Part shown: piece after piece, positions 10,384 through 19,148 of the stretch
How the letters are laid out: each line of letters begins with the position of its first letter
Numbering within the stretch: position 1 is the first letter of the stretch
Assembly: GCA_963800705.1 (NCBI GenBank)
Contig: CAWDBV010000007.1
Span: forward strand, 281,119-345,118
Reading direction: 5' to 3'
Source: CAWDBV01 sp963800705
GTDB taxonomy: Bacteria > Actinomycetota > Thermoleophilia > Solirubrobacterales > 70-9
DNA length: 64,000 nt
Notes under the pieces: model-generated
What the model saw: only the letters and a program-made list of their open reading frames with translations
The model's database searches: none
Told to the model about the DNA's origin: nothing
Position numbers and translations under genes: made by a program

Positions 10384-11806
10384 TCAGTCGGCGTGGATGA
10401 GATGAGAGCGGAAGCGGTCGAGCGCGTACTCGCGGGCGGCGATCAGGTCGACGATCGGAGCGGGATAGTCCTCCCCGATCATGCAGCGCGAGCGCTCCTG
10501 GACCTCGGGAGGGGCTTGCCAGGGCTCGGCGATGTACTCGTCGGGGAACTCGGCGAGCTCTGGCAGCCACTTGCGCACGTAGACGCCGTCGGGGTCGAAT
10601 CGGTTGTGGTGGCGGACGGGGTTGAAGGCGCGCAGCTCGGGGAGGGGGTCGGCGCCGAGAGAGGCCGCCCACTGCCAGTTGCCGTTGTTCGAGGCCTCGT
10701 CGCCGTCGATCAGGTGGCGCATGAAGTGCGCCTCGCCCTCGCGCCAATCGCAGAGCAGGTGCTTGCTCAGGAACGCCGCCGCGATCTTGCGGACCCGGTT
10801 GTGCATCCAGCCCTCGGCGATCAGCTGCCGCATCCCGGCGTCCACCAGCGGAAGCCCCGTCTCGCCGCGCTTCCAGGCCTCGAGCGAGACGTGGTCGCGG
10901 CTCCAGCGGAAGTCGCGCAGCCTGCGCTCGTGCCCTTTCCGCACCCCCTCGGGGAAGTGGTGGGTGAGGTGGAGCATGAAGTCGCGCCAGGCGAGCTGGC
11001 GGCGGAGCTCGGAGCGGCCCGGAGCCGCGGCGCGCGGTCAGCCGCTCCTCGAAGGCGCGCGCGGAGATGCAGCCGAAGTGGAGCGCCGCCGAGAGCCGCG
11101 AGGTCCAGTCGAGGTCGGGGCGGTCGCGGGCCTCGTCGTAGGTGTTTGTGCGCTTCATGTAGCCGTCGAGGCGCGCCCGGGACGCCTTCTCGCCGGCGGC
11201 GGCCTCGGTCGAGATCCGCTTCGCCTCGTCGTCGATCGCGAGCTGGGCTTCGGAGGGAACCTTGCTCGACGGGAGCGAGTCCGGGGTCCGCAGGAGCTGG
11301 GGCACGAGCTCGAGCGGGCGCCGCGGCGCCTCGCGCCAGGCGCGGTAGAAGGGATCGAAGAGCCGGAACGGATTTCCCTTGGCGCTCTTCAGCTCGCCGA
11401 CCTCGGTGCAGGTGATGCCGCAGTGGGAGACGAACGCGATCCCCTGTCCGGTCAGGGCCTCGCCGACCCGCCGGTCCCGGGCTCGCCCGTGGACGGTGTG
11501 CTCCTCGTTCACGTGCACCGCGCTCGCCCCGATCTCCTTTGCGAGCTCGGGAATCACCTCCGCCGCGTTGCCGTCGTGGAACACGATCCGCCCGCCGAGC
11601 TCGCGGACGGCGGCCTCGAGCTCGGTCAGCGAGCTGAGCAGATAGGCGTTGCGGGCTGGGCAGGCGTGCGGGCCGCGGGTCAGCCCGCGTTCGAAGCAGA
11701 AGCAGACGAGAACGGCGTCATGGCGCTTCGCCCCCTCCGCCAGCGCCGGATTGTCGGCCAGCCGCAGGTCCCTGCGCAGCCAGACCAGCCCGACGTTGTC
11801 GCTCAA
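10384..11806 (-). pseudogene. phr: deoxyribodipyrimidine photolyase, one frameshift
   Basis: A class I photolyase/cryptochrome-family protein of about 473 residues that uses FAD and light to split pyrimidine dimers. The N-terminal part (GLVWLRRDLRLADNPAL and the antenna-binding domain) and the C-terminal FAD domain (AGMRQLIAEGWMHNRVRK, NNGNWQWAASLGADP, FNPVRHHNRFDPDG) are both excellent but lie in different frames. The shift is at the CCC run 11018-11020; removing one base restores the reading GSGRSELRRQLAWRDF. A true mutation or an assembly error are both possible. The start is TTG 11806, which overlaps the TGA stop of the zinc-ribbon gene, indicating translational coupling. Confidence 0.88.
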
Positions 11807-12090
11807 TCGATGCGGGCCACGAGGTCGACGCGGTTGGACCGGGTATCGAGGACGTCGCGGCGCATGAAGGTGCGCGCCTCGTCGGTGTGATCGCAGAACG
11901 GGCAGACGAGCTCGTCGAGTGCGGGGAGCGCCGCCTCGAGCGAGATCGGGAGCTCGCACGAAGGGCAGATCATCGAGCCGCTCGCGAGCGTCGAGGCCGC
12001 GCTCGCCGGGCGGATCTCGGGGAGCTCCATGCCGTCGCGTCGCTGCCGCTCTTCGCGACGGTGCTCAAAGGGGTCGAGGTGAAGCGCCAC
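11803..12090 (-). CDS. small CxxC zinc-ribbon protein
   Basis: A 95-residue protein with two CPxC knuckles (CPSC and CPFC, about 19 residues apart) that should bind one zinc ion. The rest is short and charged. Function is unknown. GTG 12090 is only 23 bases from the divergent acyl-CoA reductase start; ATG 12030 would give a 75-residue protein and leave room for a promoter, so the start is uncertain. Its stop overlaps the photolyase start. Confidence 0.6.
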   Translation of the reverse strand: MALHLDPFEHRREERQRRDGMELPEIRPASAASTLASGSMICPSCELPISLEAALPALDELVCPFCDHTDEARTFMRRDVLDTRSNRVDLVARID

Positions 12091-12101
12091 GGGTCAGAGT
12101 G

Positions 12102-12107
12102 TAGATT
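12102..12107 (+). promoter_or_regulatory. -10 box before the acyl-CoA reductase gene
   Basis: TAGATT ends six bases before GTG 12114, which lacks a Shine-Dalgarno sequence; a leaderless start is likely. Confidence 0.45.
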
Positions 12108-12113
12108 CCTCGC

Positions 12114-14129
12114 GTGGCTTACTTCGTTACGGGTGCAACCGGATTCATCGGCCGCCACCTCGTCGAGTTGCTGCTCGAGCGTGAGGGCACGATTTACGTG
12201 CTCTGCCGGGAGGGATCGCGCGGGCGCCTCGAGGAGCTGAAAAGCCGCTGGAATGCCGACGACGAGCGCGTCGTCACGGTGATCGGCGACCTCTCCCAGG
12301 AGGACCTGGGCGTCTCCGACGAGGACAAAGCAACGCTGAAGGGCGAGGTCGAGCACTTCTTCCACCTCGCGGCGATCTACGACATGACCGCCGACGCCGA
12401 GAGCCAGCGGGTAGCGAACGTCGAGGGGACTCGCCACGCGGTCGAGCTCGCCGAGGAGATCGATGCCAAGCACTTCCACATGGTGAGCTCGATCGCCGCC
12501 GCCGGGCTCTACGACGGCACCTTCACCGAGGGGATGTTCGAGGAGGCCGAGAAGGTCGACAACCACCCCTACTTCCAGACCAAGCACGAGTCGGAGGCAG
12601 TGGTCCGCGACGAGTGCGAGGTCCCGTGGCGGGTCTACCGTCCGGGGATCGTCGTCGGGGATTCGGAGACCGGCGAGATGGACAAGATCGACGGCCCGTA
12701 CTACTTCTTCAAGCTCCTGCAGCGGGCGCGCAACATGATGCCGCCGTGGATGCCCGGGATCGGGATCGAGGGCAAGAACATCAACCTCGTCCCGGTCGAC
12801 TTCGTCGCCGCGGCGATGGACCACATCGCCCACATCGACGGGCTCGACGGCGAGGCGTTCCACCTCACCGACCCGAACCCGCTGACGGCCGGCCAGGTGA
12901 TCAACACCTTCGCCAAGGCCGCGCACGCGCCCGAGGCCGCGATGCGGATCGACTCACAGATGCTCGAGATGGTCCCGAAGCAGGTTCGCTCGGGACTGCA
13001 GATGCTGCCGCCGGTGAAGCGGATCACCGATCAGGTGCTCGCCGACCTCGGCATCCCGCGCTCGGTGCTGGTCTACATCAACTACCCGACCGACTTCGAC
13101 AGCACCCAGACCCAGAAGGCGCTCGAGGGCAGCGGGATCTCGGTCCCGCCGCTGGCGAGCTACTCGGACAAGCTCTGGGACTACTGGGAGCGCAACCTCG
13201 ACCCCGACCTGTTCAAGGACCGCTCGCTCGCGGGTGCGATCGGCGGCAAGGTCGTGATGATCACCGGCGCCTCCTCGGGGATCGGCAAGGCCGCCGCGGT
13301 GAAGGCGGCGGCCGCGGGAGCGACGACGCTGCTCGTCGCCAGGACGCCGGAGAAGCTCGAGGAGACCAAGGCCGAGATCACCGAGGGCGGCGGCGAGGCC
13401 CACATCCACCAGTGCGACCTCTCCGACATAGAGGACATCGAGCGGATGGCGGCCGAGGTGCTCGAGCAGCACGGCAAGGTCGACGTGCTGGTCAACAACG
13501 CCGGCCGCTCGATCCGGCGCTCGGTGACGCTCGCCTACGACCGCTTCCACGACTACGAGCGCACGATGCAGCTCAACTACTTCGGCGCCGTGCGGCTGAT
13601 CCTCGCGCTGATGCCGGCGATGACCAAGGGCGGCAAGGGCAGGAAGAAGGGCGGCCACATCATCAACGTGAGCTCGATCGGCGTGCAGACCAACACGCCG
13701 CGCTTCTCGGCCTACGTCGCCTCGAAGGCGGCGCTGGATGCGTTCTCGCGCTGCATCGCCTCCGAGGTCGTCGATCACGGAATCAGCATCACGACAATCC
13801 ACATGCCGCTCGTCCGAACGCCGATGATCGCGCCGACGAAGATGTACGACGCCTTCCCGACCATCACCCCCGACGAGGCCGCGGAGATGATCAGCGACGC
13901 GATGGTCCGCAAGCCGAAGAAGATCGCGACCCGGCTCGGCAACTTCGGCGAGCTGCTCTACAACGTCGCCCCGAAGGCCTCGGACGCGATCCTCAACACC
14001 GCCTTCAAGCTGTTCCCCGATTCGAGCGCGGCGAAGGGCAAGGACAAGGACGGCAAGGAGAAGAAGGACGCGGAGCTCTCCAGCGAGGGAGTTGCCTTCG
14101 CGTACCTGATGCGGGGAGTCCACTGGTAG
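12114..14129 (+). CDS. two-domain SDR, fatty acyl-CoA reductase-like
   Basis: A 671-residue fusion of two Rossmann reductases. The N-terminal half is an extended SDR of the thioester-reductase/male-sterility type (TGATGFIG at about 6-13, YFQTK catalytic pair near 150); the C-terminal half is a classical SDR (TGASSGIG near 385, NNAG, YVASK). This two-domain layout matches the mycobacterial AcrA1/FcrA fatty acyl-CoA reductases, which make fatty aldehydes or alcohols for wax and lipid synthesis. Activity here is inferred from architecture. The tail (residues about 640-655) is Lys-rich. The stop overlaps the presumed start of the FAD oxidase gene. Confidence 0.87.
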   Translation: MAYFVTGATGFIGRHLVELLLEREGTIYVLCREGSRGRLEELKSRWNADDERVVTVIGDLSQEDLGVSDEDKATLKGEVEHFFHLAAIYDMTADAESQRVANVEGTRHAVELAEEIDAKHFHMVSSIAAAGLYDGTFTEGMFEEAEKVDNHPYFQTKHESEAVVRDECEVPWRVYRPGIVVGDSETGEMDKIDGPYYFFKLLQRARNMMPPWMPGIGIEGKNINLVPVDFVAAAMDHIAHIDGLDGEAFHLTDPNPLTAGQVINTFAKAAHAPEAAMRIDSQMLEMVPKQVRSGLQMLPPVKRITDQVLADLGIPRSVLVYINYPTDFDSTQTQKALEGSGISVPPLASYSDKLWDYWERNLDPDLFKDRSLAGAIGGKVVMITGASSGIGKAAAVKAAAAGATTLLVARTPEKLEETKAEITEGGGEAHIHQCDLSDIEDIERMAAEVLEQHGKVDVLVNNAGRSIRRSVTLAYDRFHDYERTMQLNYFGAVRLILALMPAMTKGGKGRKKGGHIINVSSIGVQTNTPRFSAYVASKAALDAFSRCIASEVVDHGISITTIHMPLVRTPMIAPTKMYDAFPTITPDEAAEMISDAMVRKPKKIATRLGNFGELLYNVAPKASDAILNTAFKLFPDSSAAKGKDKDGKEKKDAELSSEGVAFAYLMRGVHW

Positions 14130-15778
14130 AGCAGGCCACCCGGCGCCGCAAGCACTGGGGCTGGGGCTGGGAGGACCAGCAGCCCGATGCCGCGGCGCTC
14201 GAGGCGATCGCGAGCCAGGTGAGCAAGCGGATCGGCTTCGAGGTCACCGAGATCGAGGAGCCGGTCCCGGCCGCTGACGTCGAGCTCGGCGATCCGCGGA
14301 TCGAACCGCCGGACTCGCTCGCCGAGCTGTTCTCGAGCGACCACCACGAGCGGCTCGGCCACGCGCTCGGCAAGGCCTACCGCGACGTCGTGCGCGGGTT
14401 CCGCGGCGACTTTGAGCGGCCGCCGGACCTAGTCGCCTACCCCGAGAGCGCCGAGGACCTCGACGCGGTGCTCTCGTTCTGCGCCGACGCCGGCGCGGCG
14501 GCGATCCCCTACGGCGGCGGCACCAGCGTCGTCGGTGGCGTCGAGCCCCGCGACCTCGACGACTACGACGCGGTGGTGACGATCGACATGCGGCGCATGG
14601 ACCGGGTGCTCGAGGTCGACGCGGTCTCGAAGGCGGCGCTGATCCAGGCCGGCGCGACCGGCCCCGGGCTCGAGGACCAGCTCCGCGAGCACGGGCTGAC
14701 GATGCGCCACTTCCCGCAGTCGTTCGAGTACTCGACCCTCGGCGGCTGGATCGCGACCCGGGCCGGAGGCCACTTCGCGACCCTCTACACCCACATCGAC
14801 GACCTGGTCGAGTCGGTGAGCGCGGTGACGCCGTCCGGGGGAAGTGGTTCCAATATGTGGAAGAGCCGGCGGCTGCCCGGCAGTGGAGCCGGGCCGAGCC
14901 CGGACCGGATGCTGATCGGCTCCGAGGGAATCCTCGCCGTGATCACCGAGGCCTGGGTCCGGGTCCAGGAGCGCCCCGAGTTCAAGGTCTCTTGCGGGGT
15001 CGCCTTCGACGATTTCCTCGCCGCCGCGGAGGCGGTGCGCGAGCTCTCGCAGTCGGGGCTCAACCCCGCCAACTGCCGGCTGCTCGACCCGGTCGAGGCC
15101 GAGGTGACCGGCGCCGGCCCGCCCGGCAAGGCGCTGCTCGTGCTCGGCTTCGAGTCCGTGCACCACCCGGTCGATTCGAAGATGGACGTCGCACTCGACG
15201 TCGTCCGCGGTCACGGCGGCAAGCCCGGAGAGGTCCGCGGCGGCGAGAAGAAGGCCGGCGACGGCAAGGATTCAGTCGGCGCCTGGCGAGACGCGTTCCT
15301 CGCCGCCCCCTACCTCCGCGACTCGTTCGTCGCCTGCGGCGTGCTCAGCGACACCTTCGAGACCGCGATCACCTGGGACCGCTTCGAGACTTTCCACGCC
15401 GACGTGATCGAGCGAGCGCGAAAGGCCGTGGCGGAGGTCTCAGACGCGCCGGCCGAGGGGAAGGGGTCGCCGAAAGTGAGCTGCCGCTTCACCCACGTCT
15501 ACCCCGACGGCCCGGCGCCCTACTTCACGGTGCTGGCGCCGGCGGTCCGCGGCGGCGAGGTCTCCCAGTGGGACGAGATCAAGGCCGCGGCTTCCGAGGC
15601 GGTCATCGACGGGGGCGGCACGATCACCCACCACCACGCGGTCGGCCGCGACCACCGCCCCTGGTACGACCGCCAGCGCCCCGATCCGTTCGCGGACGCG
15701 CTCTGCGCCGCCAAGGCCGAGCTCGACCCGAAGGGGATCCTGAACCCCGGCGTGCTCATCGACCCCCGAGCGGCTTAA
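14123..15778 (+). CDS. FAD-binding oxidase, alkyl-DHAP-synthase-like
   Basis: About 551 residues. The PCMH-type FAD domain shows PDLVAYPESAEDL and IPYGGGTSVVGG, and the C-terminal FAD-linked oxidase domain contains the histidine-rich block THHHAVGRDHRPW typical of alkyldihydroxyacetonephosphate synthases, enzymes of ether-lipid synthesis. The frame contains no ATG, GTG or TTG before the conserved KHWGWGWED segment. The only start with a ribosome-binding site (GGGGAG at 14113-14118) is CTG 14123, overlapping the upstream stop. GTG 14220 is an alternative but would delete conserved sequence. With the upstream acyl-CoA reductase this suggests fatty-alcohol or ether-lipid metabolism (inference). 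Confidence 0.85.
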   Translation: MVEQATRRRKHWGWGWEDQQPDAAALEAIASQVSKRIGFEVTEIEEPVPAADVELGDPRIEPPDSLAELFSSDHHERLGHALGKAYRDVVRGFRGDFERPPDLVAYPESAEDLDAVLSFCADAGAAAIPYGGGTSVVGGVEPRDLDDYDAVVTIDMRRMDRVLEVDAVSKAALIQAGATGPGLEDQLREHGLTMRHFPQSFEYSTLGGWIATRAGGHFATLYTHIDDLVESVSAVTPSGGSGSNMWKSRRLPGSGAGPSPDRMLIGSEGILAVITEAWVRVQERPEFKVSCGVAFDDFLAAAEAVRELSQSGLNPANCRLLDPVEAEVTGAGPPGKALLVLGFESVHHPVDSKMDVALDVVRGHGGKPGEVRGGEKKAGDGKDSVGAWRDAFLAAPYLRDSFVACGVLSDTFETAITWDRFETFHADVIERARKAVAEVSDAPAEGKGSPKVSCRFTHVYPDGPAPYFTVLAPAVRGGEVSQWDEIKAAASEAVIDGGGTITHHHAVGRDHRPWYDRQRPDPFADALCAAKAELDPKGILNPGVLIDPRAA

Positions 15779-16307
15779 CGCTTCTCTTTCTTCGCACGCA
15801 CTTCTGCTTGCCCCGGACCTTCTTGGTGCGGAAGCCCTTCTTGCAGGCCTCCTGCGGGGAGGCCGCGGGTACTGGGATCAGCACCGTCGTCACCGTGGGC
15901 GCGGGCGCCGGCTTCGGCAGGCCGCTGGCGAAGGTGATCGGGCGAAAGACGTTCTCCCCGATTCCCGCGTTGAGCACGAAAATGACGCAGCCGGTGCCGC
16001 CGCAGTCGATCGGCGAGTCCCCGGAAATGAATACGCGGGAAATGAGGAGGTTGGTGCTGAACGTGCCAGCGTCGCTCACTGTCGCTGCGGTGATTTCACC
16101 GCAGCGCAAGACTGCGTTCGATCTCCCGCACTGCCTGACGTGGGCGGTGCCTGACGGGGTAAACCCACCGCCCGCCACGGTCACCACCGCCGTATCGGGC
16201 AGCTCGCTGTTCGGGGTCACGGTGATCGCCGGCGCGGCAGCGGCGGGCGTCGCGACCAGCAGCCCGGCCGAGAGCGCGAGGACTACAAGGATTCCGATCC
16301 TCTTCAT
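15756..16307 (-). CDS. exported neocarzinostatin-fold protein A with basic tail
   Basis: A 183-residue precursor. The signal peptide begins MKRIGILVVLALSAGLL and ends near ATPAAAA. The mature part looks like the immunoglobulin-like neocarzinostatin apoprotein family: VTPNSELPD at the front, then RQC...RC and IDCGGTGC, which match the two disulfide pairs of that family, and a closing RPITFASG. A Pro-rich linker leads to a basic tail with two cysteines (ACKKGFRTKK, QKCVRRKR). Characterised members carry enediyne antibiotics, but no enediyne polyketide synthase is in this window, so ligand and role are unknown. Last gene of the minus-strand unit, overlapping its upstream neighbour as ATGA. Confidence 0.72.
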   Translation of the reverse strand: MKRIGILVVLALSAGLLVATPAAAAPAITVTPNSELPDTAVVTVAGGGFTPSGTAHVRQCGRSNAVLRCGEITAATVSDAGTFSTNLLISRVFISGDSPIDCGGTGCVIFVLNAGIGENVFRPITFASGLPKPAPAPTVTTVLIPVPAASPQEACKKGFRTKKVRGKQKCVRRKRSVKPLGGR

Positions 16308-17395
16308 CTCTTCCTCCTCTTCACGCATTTGCCGTTTCGCAGCTTGCGGCCCTTCCTGCACTTCTTCGGCGCACCCGAGGCTGGGCCCGCTCCCGCTCCT
16401 CCCGCACCCGCGGTCGTGGCCGCGAGAATGCCGGGCGGACTCGGCGGTGCCGGGGGCAACGGGCCGCCGAAGCCCCAATAGAGCGCGGGTTCGTCGATCG
16501 CAGGAGTGTTCGTGAAGTTCCGCTCGCCTCCGCCGCTCACCGAGACATCGAAGACCTCGTCGGCGCCCTGGCTGCCCGCCCTGCCGCGGGAGAAGGCGAT
16601 CCGCGTTCCATCGGGAGAGAAGGACGGTGAGATCTCTTGGGTATTAGTGACCACGAGTGGAATCTCGTTACTCCCGTCGGCGTCCATGAGCCAGATGTCG
16701 TTGTCGAGGCTGGTGGGGTTGGTATCGCGACGGAAGACGATCCGACCGCCGTCGCCGGAGAACGCGGGTTCGCCGTCCGGATCTGAGTCATCGGTTAGCG
16801 GGACGGCGGAGGCGTTCCTTACAGCGGGCATCAGCATGATCTCGTTGCTGGCGGAGCCGCTGCCCGTTTCGCGTACGAAAACGATCTTGGAGCTGTCCGG
16901 CGAGAAGCTGGGCGCGAACTCGGTCCCCGGATCGCTTGTCAGCCGGATCTCGTTCTCGCCGTCGGCATCCATCATCCAGATGTCGTTCTGGGTGCCGTCA
17001 AAGCGCCTGAAGGCGATCTTCTTTCCGTCGCCGGACCAGGATGGCTCAGCATCCGGCTTGTCGCCCCCCGGCTCGGTGAGCCGCTTGCGATCCGTCCCGT
17101 CGGCATCCTGGATCCAGATTTCGCCGGCGCGATTCCAGACGATCTTGTTCGAGTCTGGGGAGAGTTGAGGTGTTTGATCGTCAACTGTGTCGTTGGTCCG
17201 GCGCACGTACGGGGTGGCCGGCCCCGGGATCGGTATCAGGCCAATCTCCCCGTCGGAATCCCGGAACTCGAGCACGAGCGGGCCGTTCGCACCCAGCGGC
17301 ACGGCTGCGTCCGATCGGGTTGCCCCGAGCAAAAGCATCGATGCCGCCGCAAGTGAGATCGCGGTCAGCGTGCGGGCCGGTCGACGCAAGGTCAT
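16304..17395 (-). CDS. exported TolB-like beta-propeller (PD40 repeats) with basic tail
   Basis: 363 residues. After a signal peptide (basic MTLRRPAR, hydrophobic core, SDAA) come five or so PD40/TolB-type blades, each with the pattern PxFSPDGxxIxFxR and IWxMDADG, for example SFSPDGTRIAFSR. A Gly/Ala/Pro linker and a basic two-cysteine tail (PKKCRKGRKLRNGKCVKRRKR, shown here as PKKCRKG...GKCVKRRKR) follow. Propellers of this type bind proteins or ligands outside the membrane; no catalytic site is visible. It overlaps the metallo-hydrolase upstream and the neocarzinostatin-fold gene downstream by four bases each. Confidence 0.82.
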   Translation of the reverse strand: MTLRRPARTLTAISLAAASMLLLGATRSDAAVPLGANGPLVLEFRDSDGEIGLIPIPGPATPYVRRTNDTVDDQTPQLSPDSNKIVWNRAGEIWIQDADGTDRKRLTEPGGDKPDAEPSWSGDGKKIAFRRFDGTQNDIWMMDADGENEIRLTSDPGTEFAPSFSPDSSKIVFVRETGSGSASNEIMLMPAVRNASAVPLTDDSDPDGEPAFSGDGGRIVFRRDTNPTSLDNDIWLMDADGSNEIPLVVTNTQEISPSFSPDGTRIAFSRGRAGSQGADEVFDVSVSGGGERNFTNTPAIDEPALYWGFGGPLPPAPPSPPGILAATTAGAGGAGAGPASGAPKKCRKGRKLRNGKCVKRRKR

Positions 17396-18210
17396 TGGGC
17401 ATACACCGTCGCTCGCTGAGCCAACAGGCGAGCGGGTGTCTCGGCATCGTGCGACGGGATGAGGATGGTTGACTGGTTGTCGGCGAGCTCCTGAATCCGT
17501 TGGCTCGTCTCGCGGGCCTGCTCGGCGAAGAAAATCCCGAGGCCAAGGGAGTTCCCGCGCGCGAGGTCCTCGTAGAACCAGTCCTGGCGCAGAATGTGGT
17601 CTGCTGAGAACAGCAGCCGCTCGTCACCGCGCTCCACGATCACCCCGACCTGACCCGGCGTATGCCCGGACAGCGGCACGAGCCGCAGCTCCCCGTCGTC
17701 CGTCAACACCTTGCTCTGCGGAAACGGCCCGTAGGGGTCCGGATCGAGGTCGTAGAGCGAGGGCCCGAAGCCCTGGGGCCAGTGCTGCGGCTCGAAGCGC
17801 TGCCGACCCGGGAACGTCTGCGCGAACTCGTGCTCGGGGCGGTGGAGGAGCACCTCGGCCTGCGGGAAGTGGGCGAGGCCGCCGGCATGGTCCCAGTCGA
17901 GGTGGGTGAGGATCACCCGCCGCACATCGGCGGGGTCGAGGTCGAGCTCCCGCATCGCCGGCCCGATCTCGCGTTCAAGCTGCGGGTCGGGAACGAAGCG
18001 GCGCTGGATCCTCGGCCGCGGCGAGCGGGTGTGAGAGCCGAGACCGGTGTCGATCAGGATCAGCCCCTCGGGGCGCTCGATCACAAAGCTGTAGGCGGGG
18101 AACTCGACGTCCTTGCGGGGGCGAAGTAGCGATGACCATCCTTCGCCGCGATAGAAGCTCTCGTTGCCGACCAGCGTCCCGGTCTTGATCACATGGATGC
18201 GCAGGCTCAT
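17392..18210 (-). CDS. N-acyl-homoserine-lactonase-type MBL-fold hydrolase
   Basis: 272 residues of the metallo-beta-lactamase fold, closest in layout to the AttM/AiiA lactonase group. Metal-site motifs are THLDWDHAGG, LSGHTPGQ, SADHIL and a late histidine in IPSHDAE. The usual HxHxDH reads HxDxDH here: the second histidine, normally a zinc ligand, is aspartate. No signal peptide, so cytoplasmic. Substrate could be a lactone or another ester; quorum quenching is only a possibility. Start and stop overlap both neighbours as ATGA. Confidence 0.82.
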   Translation of the reverse strand: MSLRIHVIKTGTLVGNESFYRGEGWSSLLRPRKDVEFPAYSFVIERPEGLILIDTGLGSHTRSPRPRIQRRFVPDPQLEREIGPAMRELDLDPADVRRVILTHLDWDHAGGLAHFPQAEVLLHRPEHEFAQTFPGRQRFEPQHWPQGFGPSLYDLDPDPYGPFPQSKVLTDDGELRLVPLSGHTPGQVGVIVERGDERLLFSADHILRQDWFYEDLARGNSLGLGIFFAEQARETSQRIQELADNQSTILIPSHDAETPARLLAQRATVYAQ

Positions 18211-19148
18211 CGGGCGGTCTCCCGGACACCGGCCAGCTCGGTGACGATCTCGGCCGCCGGCTTGATCTCATTGATTGCCGCGCTCGAGGTGCCGGCGTAG
18301 AAGGGCATCGCTTTGATCGAGCCGGTGGCGCTCGTGGTCGGAGGGTGCGGCGTGCAGAGCTCGATCTGGGTTCGCCGGCCGTTGAGGTCGATTTCGCCGA
18401 CCGGCCCGGGGTCATGCGACTCCGCGGCCTCGAGCGATCGCCGCAATACGCGGTGGGGATGCGATGGGACGCCGACCGAGAACGCCTCGGTCACGACCGT
18501 GTCGCCATCGGTTGCATCGAGCAGCGCCTGCTTCCAGCTCGGGTGGGCGTCGGCCTCCTCCGATGCGAGCAGCCGCGTCCCGACTCGTATTCCGGAGGCG
18601 CCGGCATCTAGCGCGGCCGCGGCACGATCGGGAGTGGCGATTCCACCGGCGGCGACGACCGGCACCGTCACCGCGTCGAGGACCTGGTCGAGCAGCGGCA
18701 GCAGCTCGAGCGAGCCCCGGACGCGGCCTCCGGCTTCGACGCCCTGGGCAACGATCAGATCGCATCCCGCTTCCTCGGCCTTGATCGCCTCAGCTCGCGA
18801 GCCGACCTGCCATGACGCGAGGGCGCCGGCCGCGTGGACCTTGTCGACCAGGGTCCGGTCGGGCTCGGCGAGGAAGAAGTCGATCATGGAGGCCCGGGCG
18901 AGCGCGATCTCGAACGCCTCGGGTTCGATCAGCTGGACGATGAAGTTGACCGCGACCGAGTCGAGGCTCTCGCTGAGCGCGTCGAGCTGCTCGGCGAGCC
19001 GCTCGGGGGTGACGAGCACGGCCGGGTGGACCGGATGGCCGCCCGCGTCAGCGACCGCGTTCTGGAGCTCTGGGTTGACTCCCGGCGCTCCCATGGGGGC
19101 GAGCTGGACCGGGTGCTCGCAGCCGACGAGCTCGGTGAATTCAGTCAT
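18207..19148 (-). CDS. nitronate monooxygenase family flavoprotein
   Basis: 313 residues of the FMN-dependent nitronate monooxygenase / 2-nitropropane dioxygenase TIM barrel. LAPMGAPGVNP marks the first strand, AQGVEAGGRV the active-site loop, and VPVVAAGGIA with GIRVGTRLLAS the FMN phosphate-binding end. Such enzymes oxidise alkyl nitronates or related carbanions; the natural substrate is uncertain. ATG 19148 has a strong GAGGAGG upstream and overlaps the stop of the beta-helix gene; an in-frame start further upstream would lie inside that gene's tail. Confidence 0.88.
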   Translation of the reverse strand: MTEFTELVGCEHPVQLAPMGAPGVNPELQNAVADAGGHPVHPAVLVTPERLAEQLDALSESLDSVAVNFIVQLIEPEAFEIALARASMIDFFLAEPDRTLVDKVHAAGALASWQVGSRAEAIKAEEAGCDLIVAQGVEAGGRVRGSLELLPLLDQVLDAVTVPVVAAGGIATPDRAAAALDAGASGIRVGTRLLASEEADAHPSWKQALLDATDGDTVVTEAFSVGVPSHPHRVLRRSLEAAESHDPGPVGEIDLNGRRTQIELCTPHPPTTSATGSIKAMPFYAGTSSAAINEIKPAAEIVTELAGVRETAR

